Shown here: one piece after another, positions 24,201 through 37,225 of the stretch
Layout: each line of letters begins with the position of its first letter
How positions within the stretch are numbered: the stretch's first letter is position 1
NCBI GenBank assembly: GCA_043228905.1
Contig: JBHGNT010000004.1
Coordinates: forward strand, 25,234,001-25,298,000
Origin: Azolla caroliniana
Taxonomy: Eukaryota; Polypodiophyta
Direction of reading: 5' to 3'
DNA length: 64,000 bases
The notes under the pieces: generated by a model
What the model was told of the DNA's origin: nothing
The model's input: only the letters and a program-made list of their open reading frames with translations
Databases searched by the model: none
Made by a program: the position numbers and the translations under genes

Positions 24201-27200
24201 AAAACGATGAAAGGCATGACAAACATGGAGAAAAGTTTAAATTTATTCATAATAACAAACAATCTATTTCTTGATGAGTTTTTGAATAACATGGGACTTT
24301 TCCAATGGGGGATATTGCCTTTGGATTAGTAACAAGGATTTGTTTGTAGATGGGGCTTACCTTTATTACATTGTCTTCGTAATCTTAATGTTGGATTATG
24401 GTCATTATTGACTTTAGACTTGGAACTGTCTCTCTTTGTTGGAAGATACCTATTGCTGTACAGAAACCCTGCTCTCACAAACTTGTGGCAATCAATAATT
24501 TGCCACCCCACCAATTAATTGTATGAGTTGTTATGTGCGTGTCTTTCATGGACTCTATAATGTTAGTAAAAAAAGAAATGTGTTGACACCTACCCGACAA
24601 AATTTGCATTTACTTCGGTCCACATTGTAACCATCCTTCCAACTTTAATGTTTGACATGTTGAGCCAATACCAAAGACTCTCTGTTATAGAAGCATTCTT
24701 AGTATCCTTCCAAGTTTAATGATTGAAGATCAAACCAATACAAGCAACCTACACACACATCTATGTGTGTGTATTTGTTTGTATGTACGAATACAATATA
24801 CAGTTAACTTGCATCTCACAATATTAAATGCACAAATTTCCCTATAGAAATCATGACCACATGCACATGACCATGGAGATAGACGTAGTTGTGGAGAATT
24901 AAAAGAATGCAACCATCACTTTTAACTTTTTGATGATAGTACCCCTGTGAGGAGACACTATGTTTGTAGATAATTCTACCTCGTTTTGTAATATTGTGTT
25001 TTTTTGTTTATCCATGGAGTCTTCCATATCTAATCAACCAATATTTGTTTTAGAAGCAAACACGATGATGATGTACATTCCAATGTCTAAAGTGACTCAT
25101 CCGCATGCTCTAATAAACTCTACAGATTATTGTTCCTTGTCACAAAAAAGAAAGTGGACATTTGCAAAGTGCTTTTTGTAAAGTGTAAAAGTTACATACG
25201 TGTTTTCTTCGTATTGCTACCATCGGAGCATTGCTATTTTTTTATTTATTTTTTTTATTTTCCCAAAAAAACTCCTTCCATTAGTTATAAAGATTTTACA
25301 GATGAGATTAATATATACAAATCCCTATAGGGACACGATAGGTCCATCTTATGTGGATGCCCACTGCCTCAAGAAAGGGAGAGGACGAACATTGTTGGAT
25401 AAAGGCTAGTCGTTGTCTTTCAACTCTATCGAAGTCACCCTTCAGGCCATCATATTGGCTCTTTAGAGTGGCTACAACTTCATTCCATATCTCTTGCATT
25501 AACATTATTGGTTGCGCGCTTTGGTTGGAGAAGCATTGATAATATTTTCTCGTAAATAGTTTAAGTAATGTTTAAATAGTAACTTAATGATTACTTCTTT
25601 TCATATATATTGCTAAGCAAGTTAAGACTCCTCATTAAACCATCACAAACTTCTAATTTTATCGACAACTATAAACTAAATGAACTTGTTGAGATATAGG
25701 TGCTAACAAATGAGCATGGATCTTAATATTTGAACATAAATTTATCAAGAAAGTTTACGATTTGGGCGCCCTCTTGTAATAGAACACATAACTCACTTGT
25801 TCAATTTCGCCAAAAATATGAGTAGCAATGTTTTGGATATTGGATCATTGTGGTGTCCATAATTAGTCAATATGACTTGCATCAATCCAAACATGCACAC
25901 TTAGCAAAATTTATGGAGTAATTGTCAATGTAGTTGACCACGAATAGGATGTATGTCTACCATTGTTTCATGAAGCATGGTTCATATCAATGCACACACA
26001 TAAATCTTTATGATGTTTGCTATATATAGATAGAAAGATAAACTATATATTGCATGTGCCCCCTATCTTAGAACTTCGAAGGTGTAAAGGCCGTAAACTT
26101 ATCCTTATTGTATTGTTAGCATTCCATATTATCCTAAAAGAAGAGAGAGGGTATCATGGATGAAGTGGAAGACAAGGAAGGATAGTGGGAATATTGATAA
26201 TGGAATGTTGAAGGATGGGAACCCATACTAAAGCTTATCAAAGTTATGGTAAAATAAATATGCCTAAGATACAAGAATAGAATGTGGTAGGAGCCTAATT
26301 TATACGCCAACATTTTTCCATTAAGATATTAATCTTGGGTTGATCTCATTTTGTTAAATCTTCATCACATTCCTTTGATTGATTCTCTAATTGTGCACCC
26401 TTCCTAGTTCCTTTGCTTCTTCGAGAGTAATTGTTAGTTGCTTATGCATCCTTCCTAGTTCTTTTAATTCTTTAAGAGTAATTGTTATCATTATTATTAC
26501 ATGTCTAACCAAGAAGTCACCCAAAACAATGGCATGTATAAATAACCAAAAGTTGAACAAACGATTGCATTCCAATGAGATAATTCCTGTCTGATATTAA
26601 GATTCACATTAGATTTCGGTGTTGAACTACTATTGAAGGAGACCCCTCACAAGCTCACCTACCCAAGCTCACCAAAAACATCCTTGACATAATAGACCTA
26701 ACCAACCTAATACGCGTAACCATCATCATAACATTCATACCCTAGCAACAACGTTTTCTTTTTACCTTTAGCAAGATTTCTAGGATTGTGCTACGAAAAT
26801 TTGAATTCCTCATCACATGACATGCACGTAATAGAACATCCTCATGCTACCATCGAGAAAAGGGTTTCCAACCATTGAATGTCAACTAATCCTCATTCTA
26901 GAAAAACTTTAATATCACTCCCTCGAGCTCCCCAATACTCTTTCTTAGTGACCTCTAGGCACTTAACAAAATCCCTGGTTTTCCCGTGGAAACATATGTG
27001 CAGGTCATGTAACCCATTTTATCTATTAAGACAACAAGTATCACAAAGATAAGAAAATATATTAGTATTGTTTTCCTAATACATGTATCAATGTTAAAAG
27101 GGACACACATGCTCACATTCAACATTTCTTTTGTTAGGTTCACATTATTTGTTCACCATCCCTTTGGGATTGACACAACCACCACGATTTGATGGGACCT

Positions 27201-27817
27201 CTTTCACATATTGCAATGGCTGTACCTATTTTTTCCTTTCATTTGTACAACTCACTTAATCCACAATTGTATTCTTACATTTGAACTTTTCTTTTGCATC
27301 TGCATGTTTTTGTTATTATTGGACTAGGATGCATGCAAATAGAAACACCTTCTTCATATGTGAATATGTGGCCCTCTCACATCTCTCACATCTTTGTGAA
27401 ATTTTTCCTTAATAATTGTCTTCTGAACCACCACCATTCACAAAGCGTTTATCACAACTCACATACTAAGTTTGCAAACTTATTATACACTATCAAATAA
27501 TCAAGGTGCCAAAAGCTTTCTTTTGCAAAATGGTTATTAGCTAGAACCATTGAGAAATAAGACAAAAAATGTCCACGAATTGATAATTGGATGCAAATTA
27601 TATCGGTTATATATAATGACACAAGTCTTTAATATAGGTAAAACATCAGGTCGCCGACCTTACTACATGTAAGACATCTCATCTCTTTATTGTCTTTATG
27701 TTTAGTCTTTAATACAGGTAAGACATCTGATGCCTTTATTGTCTACATCTGAGCATTAAGCAGGTATGCACATGAAAAAGAAACACTACTGCCCTTAGCA
27801 TCTTTTCAGAAGAGCCA
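21241..27817. other. 6.6-kb AT-rich intergenic region, no gene recognised
   Basis: Only short frames without recognisable domains were found. The minus-strand frame at 25308-25505 reads like a short amphipathic segment (EIWNEVVATLKSQYDGLKG) and may be a remnant of an element. A short direct duplication containing CCTTCCTAGTTC and GAGAGTAATTGTTA occurs at about 26398 and 26451. A similar one (CTTTAATA-AGGTAA-ACATC) occurs at about 27630 and 27709. The composition suggests long-decayed, C-to-T-mutated repeats whose family cannot be named by eye. Confidence 0.5.
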
Positions 27818-29388
27818 CTATAGTTGGTGCCACTTGATACTACATCCAAGACTGCCATATACAAAAAGAAAATTAACATCATAACTGTTTAGAGATAAAA
27901 ACCTTAGAAAATAATGTGAACTTAATGTCATGAATGTTTAGGTACGAACCTTGGCAAATAGAGTGAAATTAAGGTCATAAATGTTTTAAATAAGCTAACC
28001 TTAGTTAATATTATGAATCAACGCAGTAAATGTTCACATTCACAAAAAATTTACCTTGGTTTTTGGATTGTGTTTACCGGCCTTCCCGAAAGTACACAAT
28101 CTATAGCATCCTTCAAGTCCCTGAACGTTACAAAAGGTTGAATACTTGTACATTCACACATATTTTCTTATTTCTTTATTAATTAATGAGATTCAAGGTT
28201 TACATATATCAAACCTTCCAGTAATAGGGCGGTTGTTTCCAGGCCTCGAGTCATCAAATTGGCCATGATAAGCAAGTTCAAACGGACGCCGTCCATCCTT
28301 TTGAGTAAGGCAAGTAAGTGACAATAAGACGTAATAATAAATGCTCATTTAAGATCTTTTTTATGGCCCAGGCGAGATCTTCAGGTACCTTCTTGAAGAG
28401 GAAAAAATCCGGAGTACAAACAGCATCAAATGCTCTGGCAGTCTCCTGTGTCTGGACAGTTTTCCAAGAAACAATAACATAAAATATTGGCTTCTTAATA
28501 TCAAATCACACTTCTTTCTTCAAAAGGCTTCAACAATAAACTTGTAAAAAATACATAAAATAAGAGAAGAATTAAAGAAGCTTTTTGTTTGTGCCTGATT
28601 ATAGAATGGCAATCTTTAACAACCTTGTAGGATCACAACAAGAACATTATGTATGAAGCATGATGTGATACACTTGCATCTTTGTTTGCAAATGTAGTGA
28701 TCAATTAACCTTCTCATAGACCCAATAAGAGAGATAGATGGGACGAATAAGCAAAGATCTTTAAATATTGCAAGAAGACACAAGTACACTAAATGACATT
28801 CCTACACAAAAAAGATGATCGTGCATCAAAAATGTTTTGTTTCTCTAACAAGACCAAAATTGTATTTTTGATCAAAGAGAAAATAGCTAGCCTTGGCATA
28901 TATGTAAGAAGAATACTTACCTTAATGTTTGAGAGACTATCTCATTGATCCAATACCCAAAGGATCTATCTTATGTTTGCTTTATCACAGAGAGTGAGGT
29001 TTGGTCACCTATAACAATATATTCTCGCATATTGGTGCGTTTTGTTCTCTCTTAATTTGACATTGATTGCCATTTGCAACAAGCAAGGGACAAGAAGAAA
29101 ATTGAATTCTGGACCTAGTAATGTGACCTGGTTAGAGCAAACTAATAATTGTTTGTCACAAATACAATAAACACAATTTCCCAATTTCTGCATTTATGGA
29201 TGAATTCTCAAATCAGTATAGGGAAATGTTTGCCTAACCATTTTCTTACTATATTATAGAGACATTCTAAAGAATGCATCACTTCCACATAAATAGTACT
29301 TGAAAAATGATCTATTATAAGTGTTTCCCAGTGATCACCAACAATTATTCTGAAAAAGCGTTTAAAAAAGAATTTACTAGGTATATCC

Positions 29389-29445
<57 letters not shown>

Positions 29446-32400
29446 AAAAGCCAAAAAGATGATACCTCATCATATAAATAAGGAAATGGATAGCCCAGTG
29501 TCTTTGCTTCTTCAGCCATTAACTCAGGTCCATCCTGCTCATACATTAACTACTGAGCTTCAATTTGTTTTCAGTATTACAGGTCATAAATAGCTTTTCT
29601 GGTAGACACTCGGATACCTGAGGATGTGTTTTAACTGAGTTTGAAGAGATTGCCACAACAGCGAGCCCTTTCTATCACGCATAAAAATAAATACTACAGA
29701 CCACTTATGATCTTTGGATAAAGAAACCAAACGAAACATAAATAGAAACCAATATATTGAGATAAAATCGAGCATACCGGAATATAAGCATTTGCCAATT
29801 TCACCATATCAGCTTTCAAGTGTATAACAAATGGGCAATGATTACAGATAAACATAACCTGCACATCCCCCCAAGGAATCGTTGTGATATAACCTAGCAC
29901 AAGGGTCTATATATACAAAATTCATGTGAAAGGGTGGTGGGTCTATGTACAAGAAAAAGAGACACCTATATTAAAGGTTTAATACACAAATCATGGTAAA
30001 GTGACAGTGCCATTAGCATGCCATCATTATTTCTCTAATTTTCTTGGTGAGAAACAGGAATTTCAATTTTCCATATACTGAGTTAATTATTTTAATGATT
30101 TGTACCTTTTTCTAGACTCCTCTACCATTTAATGAATGGGTTCTATCACTTGCCAATTCATCCCTTCTTTTTCATTCATGCATGTAATGACTTCTATGTA
30201 TATCATTTTATTAATTTCTCACTTTCTCTTTATGCATCATGCAATCCTATTGATATGGTGTTTCAATGTGTATGCATTTTGAAAGAAGGATTAGAATATG
30301 TGATAAGATTACATAAAGATGATACTCATTAACATTAAGGGCATAAGCTGCCTCTATCATGCTCCCTCCAATTCTTTGTATAGCCTCATTACAATGTTAG
30401 GATAAATGGCCTTGGAGATCTATGCATAGATCTTAATGATATACATAGGTCAAACTTAAATGACACTAGCAACCAAATATACGGCTAGGAAGCCCATTTT
30501 CCAACAACAATAGAGATCCCTTTGGAAATTTATTGATGAGTTTCTTATTAGACAGACTGGTAAGGTGGATCTTTTTGAAGTTCTGTGCCTCGTTGTTCAT
30601 CCATTCACATACCAGGAGTAGATGAAAAATCAAGGACACGGATACAGACTCATCAACAATGTGGCAATGCCTGATAGGGTTGACTTGAACAAGGAGATTT
30701 CCATAAATGGAATAGATTACCAATTTCACTTCCTTGCAAATCTAACAATGTTAATTACATAAATAACTATAACCTAATACAATATGAAGCACACTCAGTC
30801 ATTTGGCAGGTATATATAGTGTAATTGAACAAAATACATTATTATGAGCTTATGTAAATCACACGTGTATGTTTTGTTGTGATTCATAATAGAGATTATA
30901 AAAGACTGAAAGAAAGAAACCTTCATTAACTCGGTGAGGATGATTTAAGCACCTAAATTCCCTATAGCTCAAATTTTGAACGAGCAAGTGCAATTGCAAT
31001 TTCTATAAGGCCAACATAGACCAGAATTACTTACAAGCAAGGCAGGGTAACCTTCGAAGTCCTCCAATGTCCAGGTCTTCCCAGATAATGGCTCTGGCAA
31101 CTGCAAGGATGCATGAAATCTCTCTCTCTCTCTCTCTCTCTTAAAAGACGTTAATATATCTTTCTTTCTTTCTTTCTTTCTCTCATTCGCTAACTTTCTC
31201 TCTCCCCTTCTTTTATTTTGGTTGAAAACACAAGATTAATTATTAAATGTGTGAGAAAAACAACTCAATGGTGTCACCACTACATGGGCAGTGGGACATG
31301 TTGAATTGCTAATAGGCAAGACGAACACTACACCAAGGAAAGGATTTTGACTTGCTCCAATAAACAAAACTGCCACATCGATACTCCCTTCAACTTTCAT
31401 AAATATGTTCGTAACTCTAAGTGTACCATCAAATGCAAAAGGGTTGTGCATATCCCAATTATGATGCAATCCCAATATCTCAAAGGAACATGATCTCCCT
31501 CTCAAATCTCGGATTTGAGTTATGTGAATTGTGCAAACATGAACTGTCTTTGCAAGAAATAACGGTGTAACAAAACTTGCCAAATCCGAGAAATGTAACT
31601 TCAAATCTGACAAGGAATTGGACATCGTACGAAACAATGAGTACTATCTTCCACTTGAATAGTGCAAAAGAAGCAATTGCATGTTTCTAGTTCAGTCTCT
31701 TTGGTGCCGATCACATAGGTAAACCCGCAATCAATACTCTCCAAGTGAAGTCCTTTGATACAAGTGGTAGTTTAGAATGGCAATTACTAATCAGATTTAC
31801 ATTTCCTTCCTTTCTTGTTGAGCCTCAAATGATAGTCATTGAAGAGAATCACTAGAGCCATGGTCCAAGACATTAGTAGTCACTTGTAAAAACTAAGTAT
31901 GAACCCATAAAATTCGATCAACCCATGATTGCTCTTTAGTTTGTATAGGTAAAGGACCTTTCAAATATGTAAACCCCTAATTGGGTGAGATGTATAATGA
32001 TTGTCTTGCTTCCAAAAAATTCAAAAATTTCTTGGGTTGAGCATCACACTTCAAAACATGGGTATCAACCCATGTATTAACACAGCCCCTCCATAGATAG
32101 TATGTTGAGATGTTACCATTGAGCAAGGAAAGAACTGCAAAGAAACAACTAAGACCGTGAGTAGCATGATACAAGGCACATGAGCCATAAAAGCACCAGA
32201 TCATGGAGATCATTGTTCACCATGTTTGATCTGCCCCAGGATGCTTAAATGCAATCTTTGAATATCTTCCTAGACCTTGTTACACAATGCCAACCATGTT
32301 CCCTCCACACCACTCATTCCCCAGTAATACGGATGCACTTTATGCTTGTAAAAGCATCTTAAGGATTGTTACAAATCGTAAAGGCACTTCATGCATTAAG

Positions 32401-33732
32401 TTCTTTATCATGAACATTTAGGCGACCTAGAGCATTTAATTTGTTTTAGGTATGGATGACTTGAATTCACACATATTGTATCAGGATTTGTGCCATAGCT
32501 TGAAGTCATCCTCTAGTAGAGTTAGTATATCTTTTTTTCTTTCTTGCTCACAAACACGAATTTATCCTTGGATGGTCTTGCTCAATGCTAAGATAGTTCG
32601 CTGGATTACCAAAGATGTGCAACTTTCTTGCTTTTATTTTTGTATGAATGGGATATCACATGACATTATGATTTTAACATATTTTTGTTTCTTAAAACCC
32701 ACTTTCACTTCTGTGGAGATGTCAATCCAGTCATTCTTTCACATCATGAGAAGATTGGAGTTTATCATGTATCAAATGATGGTTGTAGATTTGGATACCT
32801 CATTTTGACCTTTGGAGATGCTAATGTCACATTTCATAAAAAACTCTTTCTTTAGCCTATAGGAACCATATGCGCAACTTTATTAACTCATAGATGCGGA
32901 TCCAAATCCCACAAGTTAGTATAATCTACTAGGTCACTTTCCAAAATGTAGGCAAACATGGGTTAAAATCCCACAATTTACCACAATCAACTAACGTTCA
33001 CCTTCCATAATGTAGGGACTATTGAACCCATGCTCGACCTTGGTCTTTGCTCATGTACTAGGCCACATAGGCAAAAATTCGTAGAAAACCAAAGTGGAAA
33101 TTTCAGCAACTAGCTTAGTATTTGTTATTTCAGTTTTCACATTTTCTTTTCTGTTCTACCATCTAAAAATCCCTCACTACATGGCTTGGGGATGACAACA
33201 TATCATGATGTTGGGCGACCATGGACCAAGGACATTAATATAAGTCCTCATCAGCATTGCCGTTGTCATCATCTTGGCCTCATTGTTCATAATTGACCTC
33301 CAAGGATGATAATATATATTTGTATCCATCGCTGTTCATGTTTATGGCCATCTCATGTTTGTTTTTGCATGCTTGTTTGGGTCTCATTGGTTATATTTGA
33401 ACTTCTCGGTGGAATTATTCCATCCATCTATTTAACTGTCTGTCTATATCATATCAAAGTGAAACCAAAGTTTTGGATTAAGAATGTTAAAGAAGTCGAA
33501 CCTCAAAATCGGGAGCTCGTGAAGCCAGAGGGATCAATCGAGACTCGGTGCTTGCAGCGCGAATGTTGAGTGATCGTCGTTGAGGTCGTTGCGCCCGGCC
33601 ATCGCGACAAATGGAGTGTATACGGATCTTCATGGGCACACAAAAGAGAGATGATGAGAATAACCTGGTTGAAGGTGAGAAGGGAGAGGAAAAAGAATGG
33701 CTCGTAAGAGCTAGGGCCCTAGAAGCAGCCAT
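27818..33732 (-). CDS. Plastid-type thioredoxin-fold (AhpC/TSA-like) protein with CNHC site
   Basis: Nine minus-strand exons: 33502-33732, 31035-31100, 29778-29858, 29618-29671, 29466-29534, 28389-28451, 28215-28297, 28055-28120 and 27818-27851. They total 747 nt, or 248 residues, with all phases consistent. Residues 1 to about 60 are rich in Ser, Arg and Ala without acidic clusters, as in a transit peptide. The conserved core follows: LASRAPDFE, LPEPLSGKTWTLEDFEGYP, then MFICNHCPFV with Cys104 and Cys107. After that come AVVAISSNSVKTHPQDGPE, YPFPYLYDE, AFDAVCTPDFFLFKKDGRRP, HGQFDDSRPGNNRPITGRDL and a C-terminal LGCSIKWH. This matches the plant family represented by Arabidopsis At1g21350, a redoxin-like protein whose substrate is not known to me. 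The Cys-x-x-Cys could be redox active. The first donor, GAG|GTTCGA, is unusual beyond GT, but the protein is continuous across it. No in-frame stop or frameshift was found. Confidence 0.93.
29394..29442. repeat. (GA)n microsatellite in thioredoxin-fold gene intron
   Basis: About 24 uninterrupted GA dinucleotides on the + strand lie in the intron between exons 5 and 6, about 23 bp beyond the exon-5 donor. In the gene's sense this is a (CT)n pyrimidine tract close to the donor. Confidence 0.95.
31119..31182 (+). mobile_element. Isolated LINE family-1 3' terminus between microsatellites
   Basis: A (CT)n run at 31119-31142 is followed by TTAAAAGACGTTAATATAT (31141-31159) and a (CTTT)n tail (31160-31182). 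The 19-base core is identical to the 3' end of LINE copies A and C in the GTPase intron, but here in + orientation. The insertion retains almost nothing but the end. It lies in intron 1 of the thioredoxin-fold gene, about 20 bp from the exon 2 acceptor. Confidence 0.75.
31218..32215 (-). mobile_element. LINE family-2 remnant in thioredoxin-fold gene intron 1
   Basis: From GAAAACACAAGATTAATTATT the sequence matches the family-2 left edge at 61625, in the same orientation. A minus-strand frame at 31236-31637 shares FNG/FDG-type and NWDMHNPFAF/NWNVCNAFVF blocks with the frame at 61718-61942. The region at about 31860-32000 shares GPLP-QT-EQSW with the tandem units at 62.2-63.7 kb. Together these point to the C-terminal and 3' part of a LINE whose product ends with a zf-RVT-like domain. 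It is heavily decayed. Confidence 0.65.
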
Positions 33733-36050
33733 GGCACCTCCTCCTCCTCCTCCTCTTTCTCCTCCTTATGTGGACTCAATGAACTGTCATCCATCCATCC
33801 ATCCACACATATGAGAAAATAGCCTTTGTTTTTTTTATCCCATCATGCCAACTAAAAAGTATGGATGAGAGAATTGAGCCACCCTTTCTCACATCAATTT
33901 CAACTTCTTTCTTTACTTTACGTCTCCGCGAGAGCATATCTACACAAAATATGTCCCTCGTAAACCCATGTATGTCAAAAGGCCATTTGTCGAGCATTTG
34001 TTGATGTGACATTGCTTGTTTCATCGCAAAACAAAGAATGTATACATATTCCTTGTAAGTCCCAATGGAAGTTAGTTTGCATGTCATTAACATGGTGTTA
34101 ACTCATTCATCTCAAAAACATTATTGCATGGTAGCTTAGATTATTGTAAGAATGTACATCATTCGGTCATAAACCAAAGTAGAAAGCCATTTATCACACT
34201 TTGCGGACGTGACATTGGTTGATTCACGACAAAAAAGATGGATGTTCCTTAACAAGTTCAAACGGAACGCAACTTGCATGTTGTTGACTTGCTCATCACC
34301 AAAACATTATCCGTTGGTAGCTCGGGTTACCACGACAATGTTTCTAAATGGACATGCTATGCACACAAAAAATCATATTTCGAAAGCTCGTTGCCTGACA
34401 AAACATCGCACTCACTTAGTGCGATTTATTTGTTCACCTAGAAATATTTTGGTAATCCAACTAGTAAGAAAATCTAACATATTTGACCAATTGCATTGTA
34501 GTCACGAGTAAAGATGGCGGTACATTCATCGAACACTTTAATCGTCAAACAAAAAGGCATCATATTTTCATTCGGAAATAATGACATTGTGCTAATATTA
34601 CAAGTTTCTTTGTCTCCATTTATGGAGTTGTGTGGCTATCTATGTACCACCATGTGGCATGATCCTTCCATGCCTATGTCCATATATTACAGTTAATTTG
34701 CTTCTCCTTGTCAACAAAAAATCCTTATTGCGTGTGTTGTAACTTCCATGGCCTGTGAAGGTTGACTACAAACTATCATGGATCAATCAATGAAAACTTT
34801 GAGGATCACGTATGTAAGCCATAGTTGACAGTGGCAATAAATATTGCAACCATCCCTTACACACAATCTCGACAATAAGTTATTGGATAATGATACACAT
34901 AGAGCCTTGTGAAACATGACCTCTTAACACTTACTGCTAGATCTCTAAGTGAATGAATGTCATACAAACATCTTAAACTTTAGAAACATTTGTCATGAAA
35001 TGCAAAAGACAAATCAATTACATGGTCACAAATGCTCAACATTGTCATGTTAAGGAATGCATTGATGATATGCCATTTGTATCCTAACTCACCACTATTG
35101 TTTTTTTGTATCATGAAGGCATGGTTTTGTATATTAGTTGACTTGCAGTAGTTCTCATTGTAAGAGTATCCATACTTGCTAAATGTACTTGATGCAATCA
35201 CATAGGTTATGTTATTGCATGTTATGACTATACCTTGTGAAATGTCACAACATTGAACCATAATCGCAGTTTGAGAGAGAACAATTCATATTGGTTTTTA
35301 AATTCTCATAGTTCTCGCATGCCTTTCCTTGTTACCGTGTCATGCAATGAAGCCATCTATTATTTACAAGTATTTTATTAGATTTTATCGATGGAAAGGA
35401 TCACGAAGTTGGTTTGATCTATCTGTGAACAATTTGCAACTTTGTAATCCTTTACTTAGAAATTTCAATACCTTTGCCACATATGTATGACCTTTAATCC
35501 ACTCTTATCCCACCATATCCAACAATTACATCAATGTCCATCAAATATGTCCTCAATTTTCACTATTTCACAATTTCTTATGAGCATCTTCTTTACCTCG
35601 ACTTCTAGCAAAGTTGTTTGATATCCCTTCCCAAGAAGCAAGAAGTTGATAATGGTCATTGGTCATCATGGAATTTTAAGCAACACATTAAAAAAACATA
35701 CACATTACACTCTTACATTTGGCGTACTATTACATCATTGGCTCTTTGGGTAATATGGAAAGCAAGATGTGATTCTATTTTTAACAATGTCCACATACAA
35801 CTCAACATTGTGCTTATTGAATTTGGGATGTTGTTTGTTCACACGCTACATGGTCAATATGATGATTTGCAAGGTTTGGATGATGTTTTGTGGCAACGGC
35901 AAGTGGCCTTTAAGAACCGATGGTAAGGACTCCAGTTATTTTCAAAGACAACTGTTGGTCCAAAGTGGAACTATGCCATACCTTCTTTTATGTTAGACAG
36001 TGGACAATAAGTATTGTTCTACTTGTTCATATATGACATCATCTGTTTGA
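33733..36050. other. Divergent intergenic region between thioredoxin-fold gene and CDT2, first part
   Basis: This is the 5' flank of the thioredoxin-fold gene (minus) followed by AT-rich DNA. A (CTC)n run at about 33740-33763 and (ATCC)n at 33789-33803 lie next to the thioredoxin-fold gene start. No gene was recognised apart from a LINE remnant at 35.6-35.9 kb. Confidence 0.5.
35618..35935 (+). mobile_element. LINE remnant, region after reverse transcriptase
   Basis: The frame contains LALWVIWKARCDSIFNNV followed by a DDVLWQRQ segment and ends at TGG TAA. The W-IWKARC-(K/D)-(V/I)F motif recurs on the minus strand at 57637-57395 and 57254-56901. It is characteristic of the tail of plant LINE ORF2 after the zf-RVT domain. 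No reverse transcriptase core remains nearby. Confidence 0.65.
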
Positions 36051-36828
36051 TTAGATGTACTAGCTTTTGTATCTTACAAAAATAAGTGAGATGAAATGTC
36101 TCCTTCTGTTTTTCCCATATAAAACTTTTCAAGTAATATACTAAGGTGCATCTTCCTTTTTTAAAAGAAGAAATTGCAGCACAAGTTCTTTGTGACACCA
36201 TCAATGGGTGCTTTTTGAGATCAGATTTAATGGAATCCATTATCCCGAGAGTTCAGAGATGGGTATGATTCACTATCCCAAGAGTTCCATGTTCTAAACT
36301 TCCTCCTCACATCCCGTCCCAATTCATATAACAAAAACGCAAAACCATTATCCCAAGAGCTTCATATAGCGGAGAACTTCCGTTCCATCACCATAGCACA
36401 TGCTAGATAGATCGGAGTAGGACGAAGGCCGCATCGCAATTAGATGTACTAGCTTTTGTATCTTACAAAAATAAGTGAGATGAAATGTCTCCTTCTGTTT
36501 TTCCCATATAAAACTTTTCAAGTAATATACTAAGGTGCATCTTCCTTTTTTAAAAGAAGAAGTTGCAGCACAAGTTCTTTGTGACACCATCAATGGGTGC
36601 TTTTTGAGATCAGATTTAATGGAATCCATTATCCCGAGAGTTCAGAGATGGGTATGATTCACTATCCCAAGAGTTCCTTGTTCTAAACTTCCTCCTCACA
36701 TCCCGTCCCAATTCATATAACAAAAACGCAAAACCATTATCCCAAGAGCTTCATATAGCGGAGAACTTCCGTTCCATCACCATAGCACATGCTAGATAGA
36801 TCGGAGTAGGACGAAGGCCGCATCGCTT
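36051..36828. repeat. Near-perfect 2 x 389-bp tandem duplication
   Basis: Copy 1 (36051-36439) and copy 2 (36440-36828) both begin TTAGATGTACTAGC and end at GGCCGCATCGC. Very few differences are visible: AAATTGCAGC against AAGTTGCAGC, and GAGTTCCATG against GAGTTCCTTG. Each copy also contains shorter internal echoes of ATTATCCC-AGAG. Both copies hold the same chance minus-strand frame beginning MDSIKSDLKKHPL, whose origin is not recognised. Confidence 0.95.
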
Positions 36829-36989
36829 GTTAAAGGGACAGTTGCTAGTATCAAATGGTACAAATTTTGCTTCGGAACCCCTCGTAAGCTTTCGAAGTCT
36901 AAGCACCCCGGTAGTAAGTTTGTTACAAGGCATTATCAACGGAGTATTGTTGGATAGGGGGAAACATCTCCCGGGCGGCCCGGCCCGTT

Positions 36990-36995
36990 CACGTG
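36990..36995. promoter_or_regulatory. G-box (CACGTG) upstream of CDT2
   Basis: A perfect TCACGTGA palindrome (36989-36996) lies about 800 bp upstream of the CDT2 ATG, within a GC-rich stretch that looks like promoter DNA. G-boxes bind bZIP and bHLH factors. Function here is inference from position only. Confidence 0.4.
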
Positions 36996-37111
36996 AAGGA
37001 CACAACACCCATGGAATGATCCGATCGGCCATTTTTTTCTTGTCTCTCCACATGACCGACCCACCATCCTCCTTCCTCTTCATGATTCAAGTCACAAAAA
37101 GCTCTCCCTCT

Positions 37112-37171
37112 AACGGGAAAATTTTGAAAGCATCCTTTTCCCTTCCCGCCACCAGCATTTGCGCGGGAAAA
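37112..37171. promoter_or_regulatory. Cluster of E2F-like sites upstream of CDT2
   Basis: GCGCGGGAAAA at 37161-37171 contains GCGGGAAA, the reverse complement of the consensus TTTCCCGC. CTTCCCGCC at about 37142-37150 is a one-mismatch match in the other orientation. ACGGGAAAA at about 37113-37121 is a weaker third. The cluster is about 630-690 bp before the ATG, but a leader intron (possible donor CCAG|GTGAGA at 37494) would place it much closer to the transcription start. CDT2-type genes are S-phase genes in animals and plants, so E2F control is plausible. Confidence 0.6.
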
Positions 37172-37194
37172 CATAGAAAACCAGAAAGGAGGGA

Positions 37195-37225
37195 AAGGAG
37201 ACGCCATCGCCATCGCCATCGCCGC
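37195..37225. repeat. (CCATCG)n short repeat in CDT2 5' region
   Basis: GCCATCGCCATCGCCATCGC repeats a six-base unit about four times at around 37202-37226, with more GCCATCGCCAT copies at about 37337. It lies in the presumed promoter or 5' UTR. Chance open frames cross it on both strands. Confidence 0.7.

Noticed and set aside
21241-27817. LTR retrotransposon
   Set aside because: I looked for paired long terminal repeats, a primer-binding site, and gag, protease, integrase or RNase H motifs and found none that could be defended by eye.
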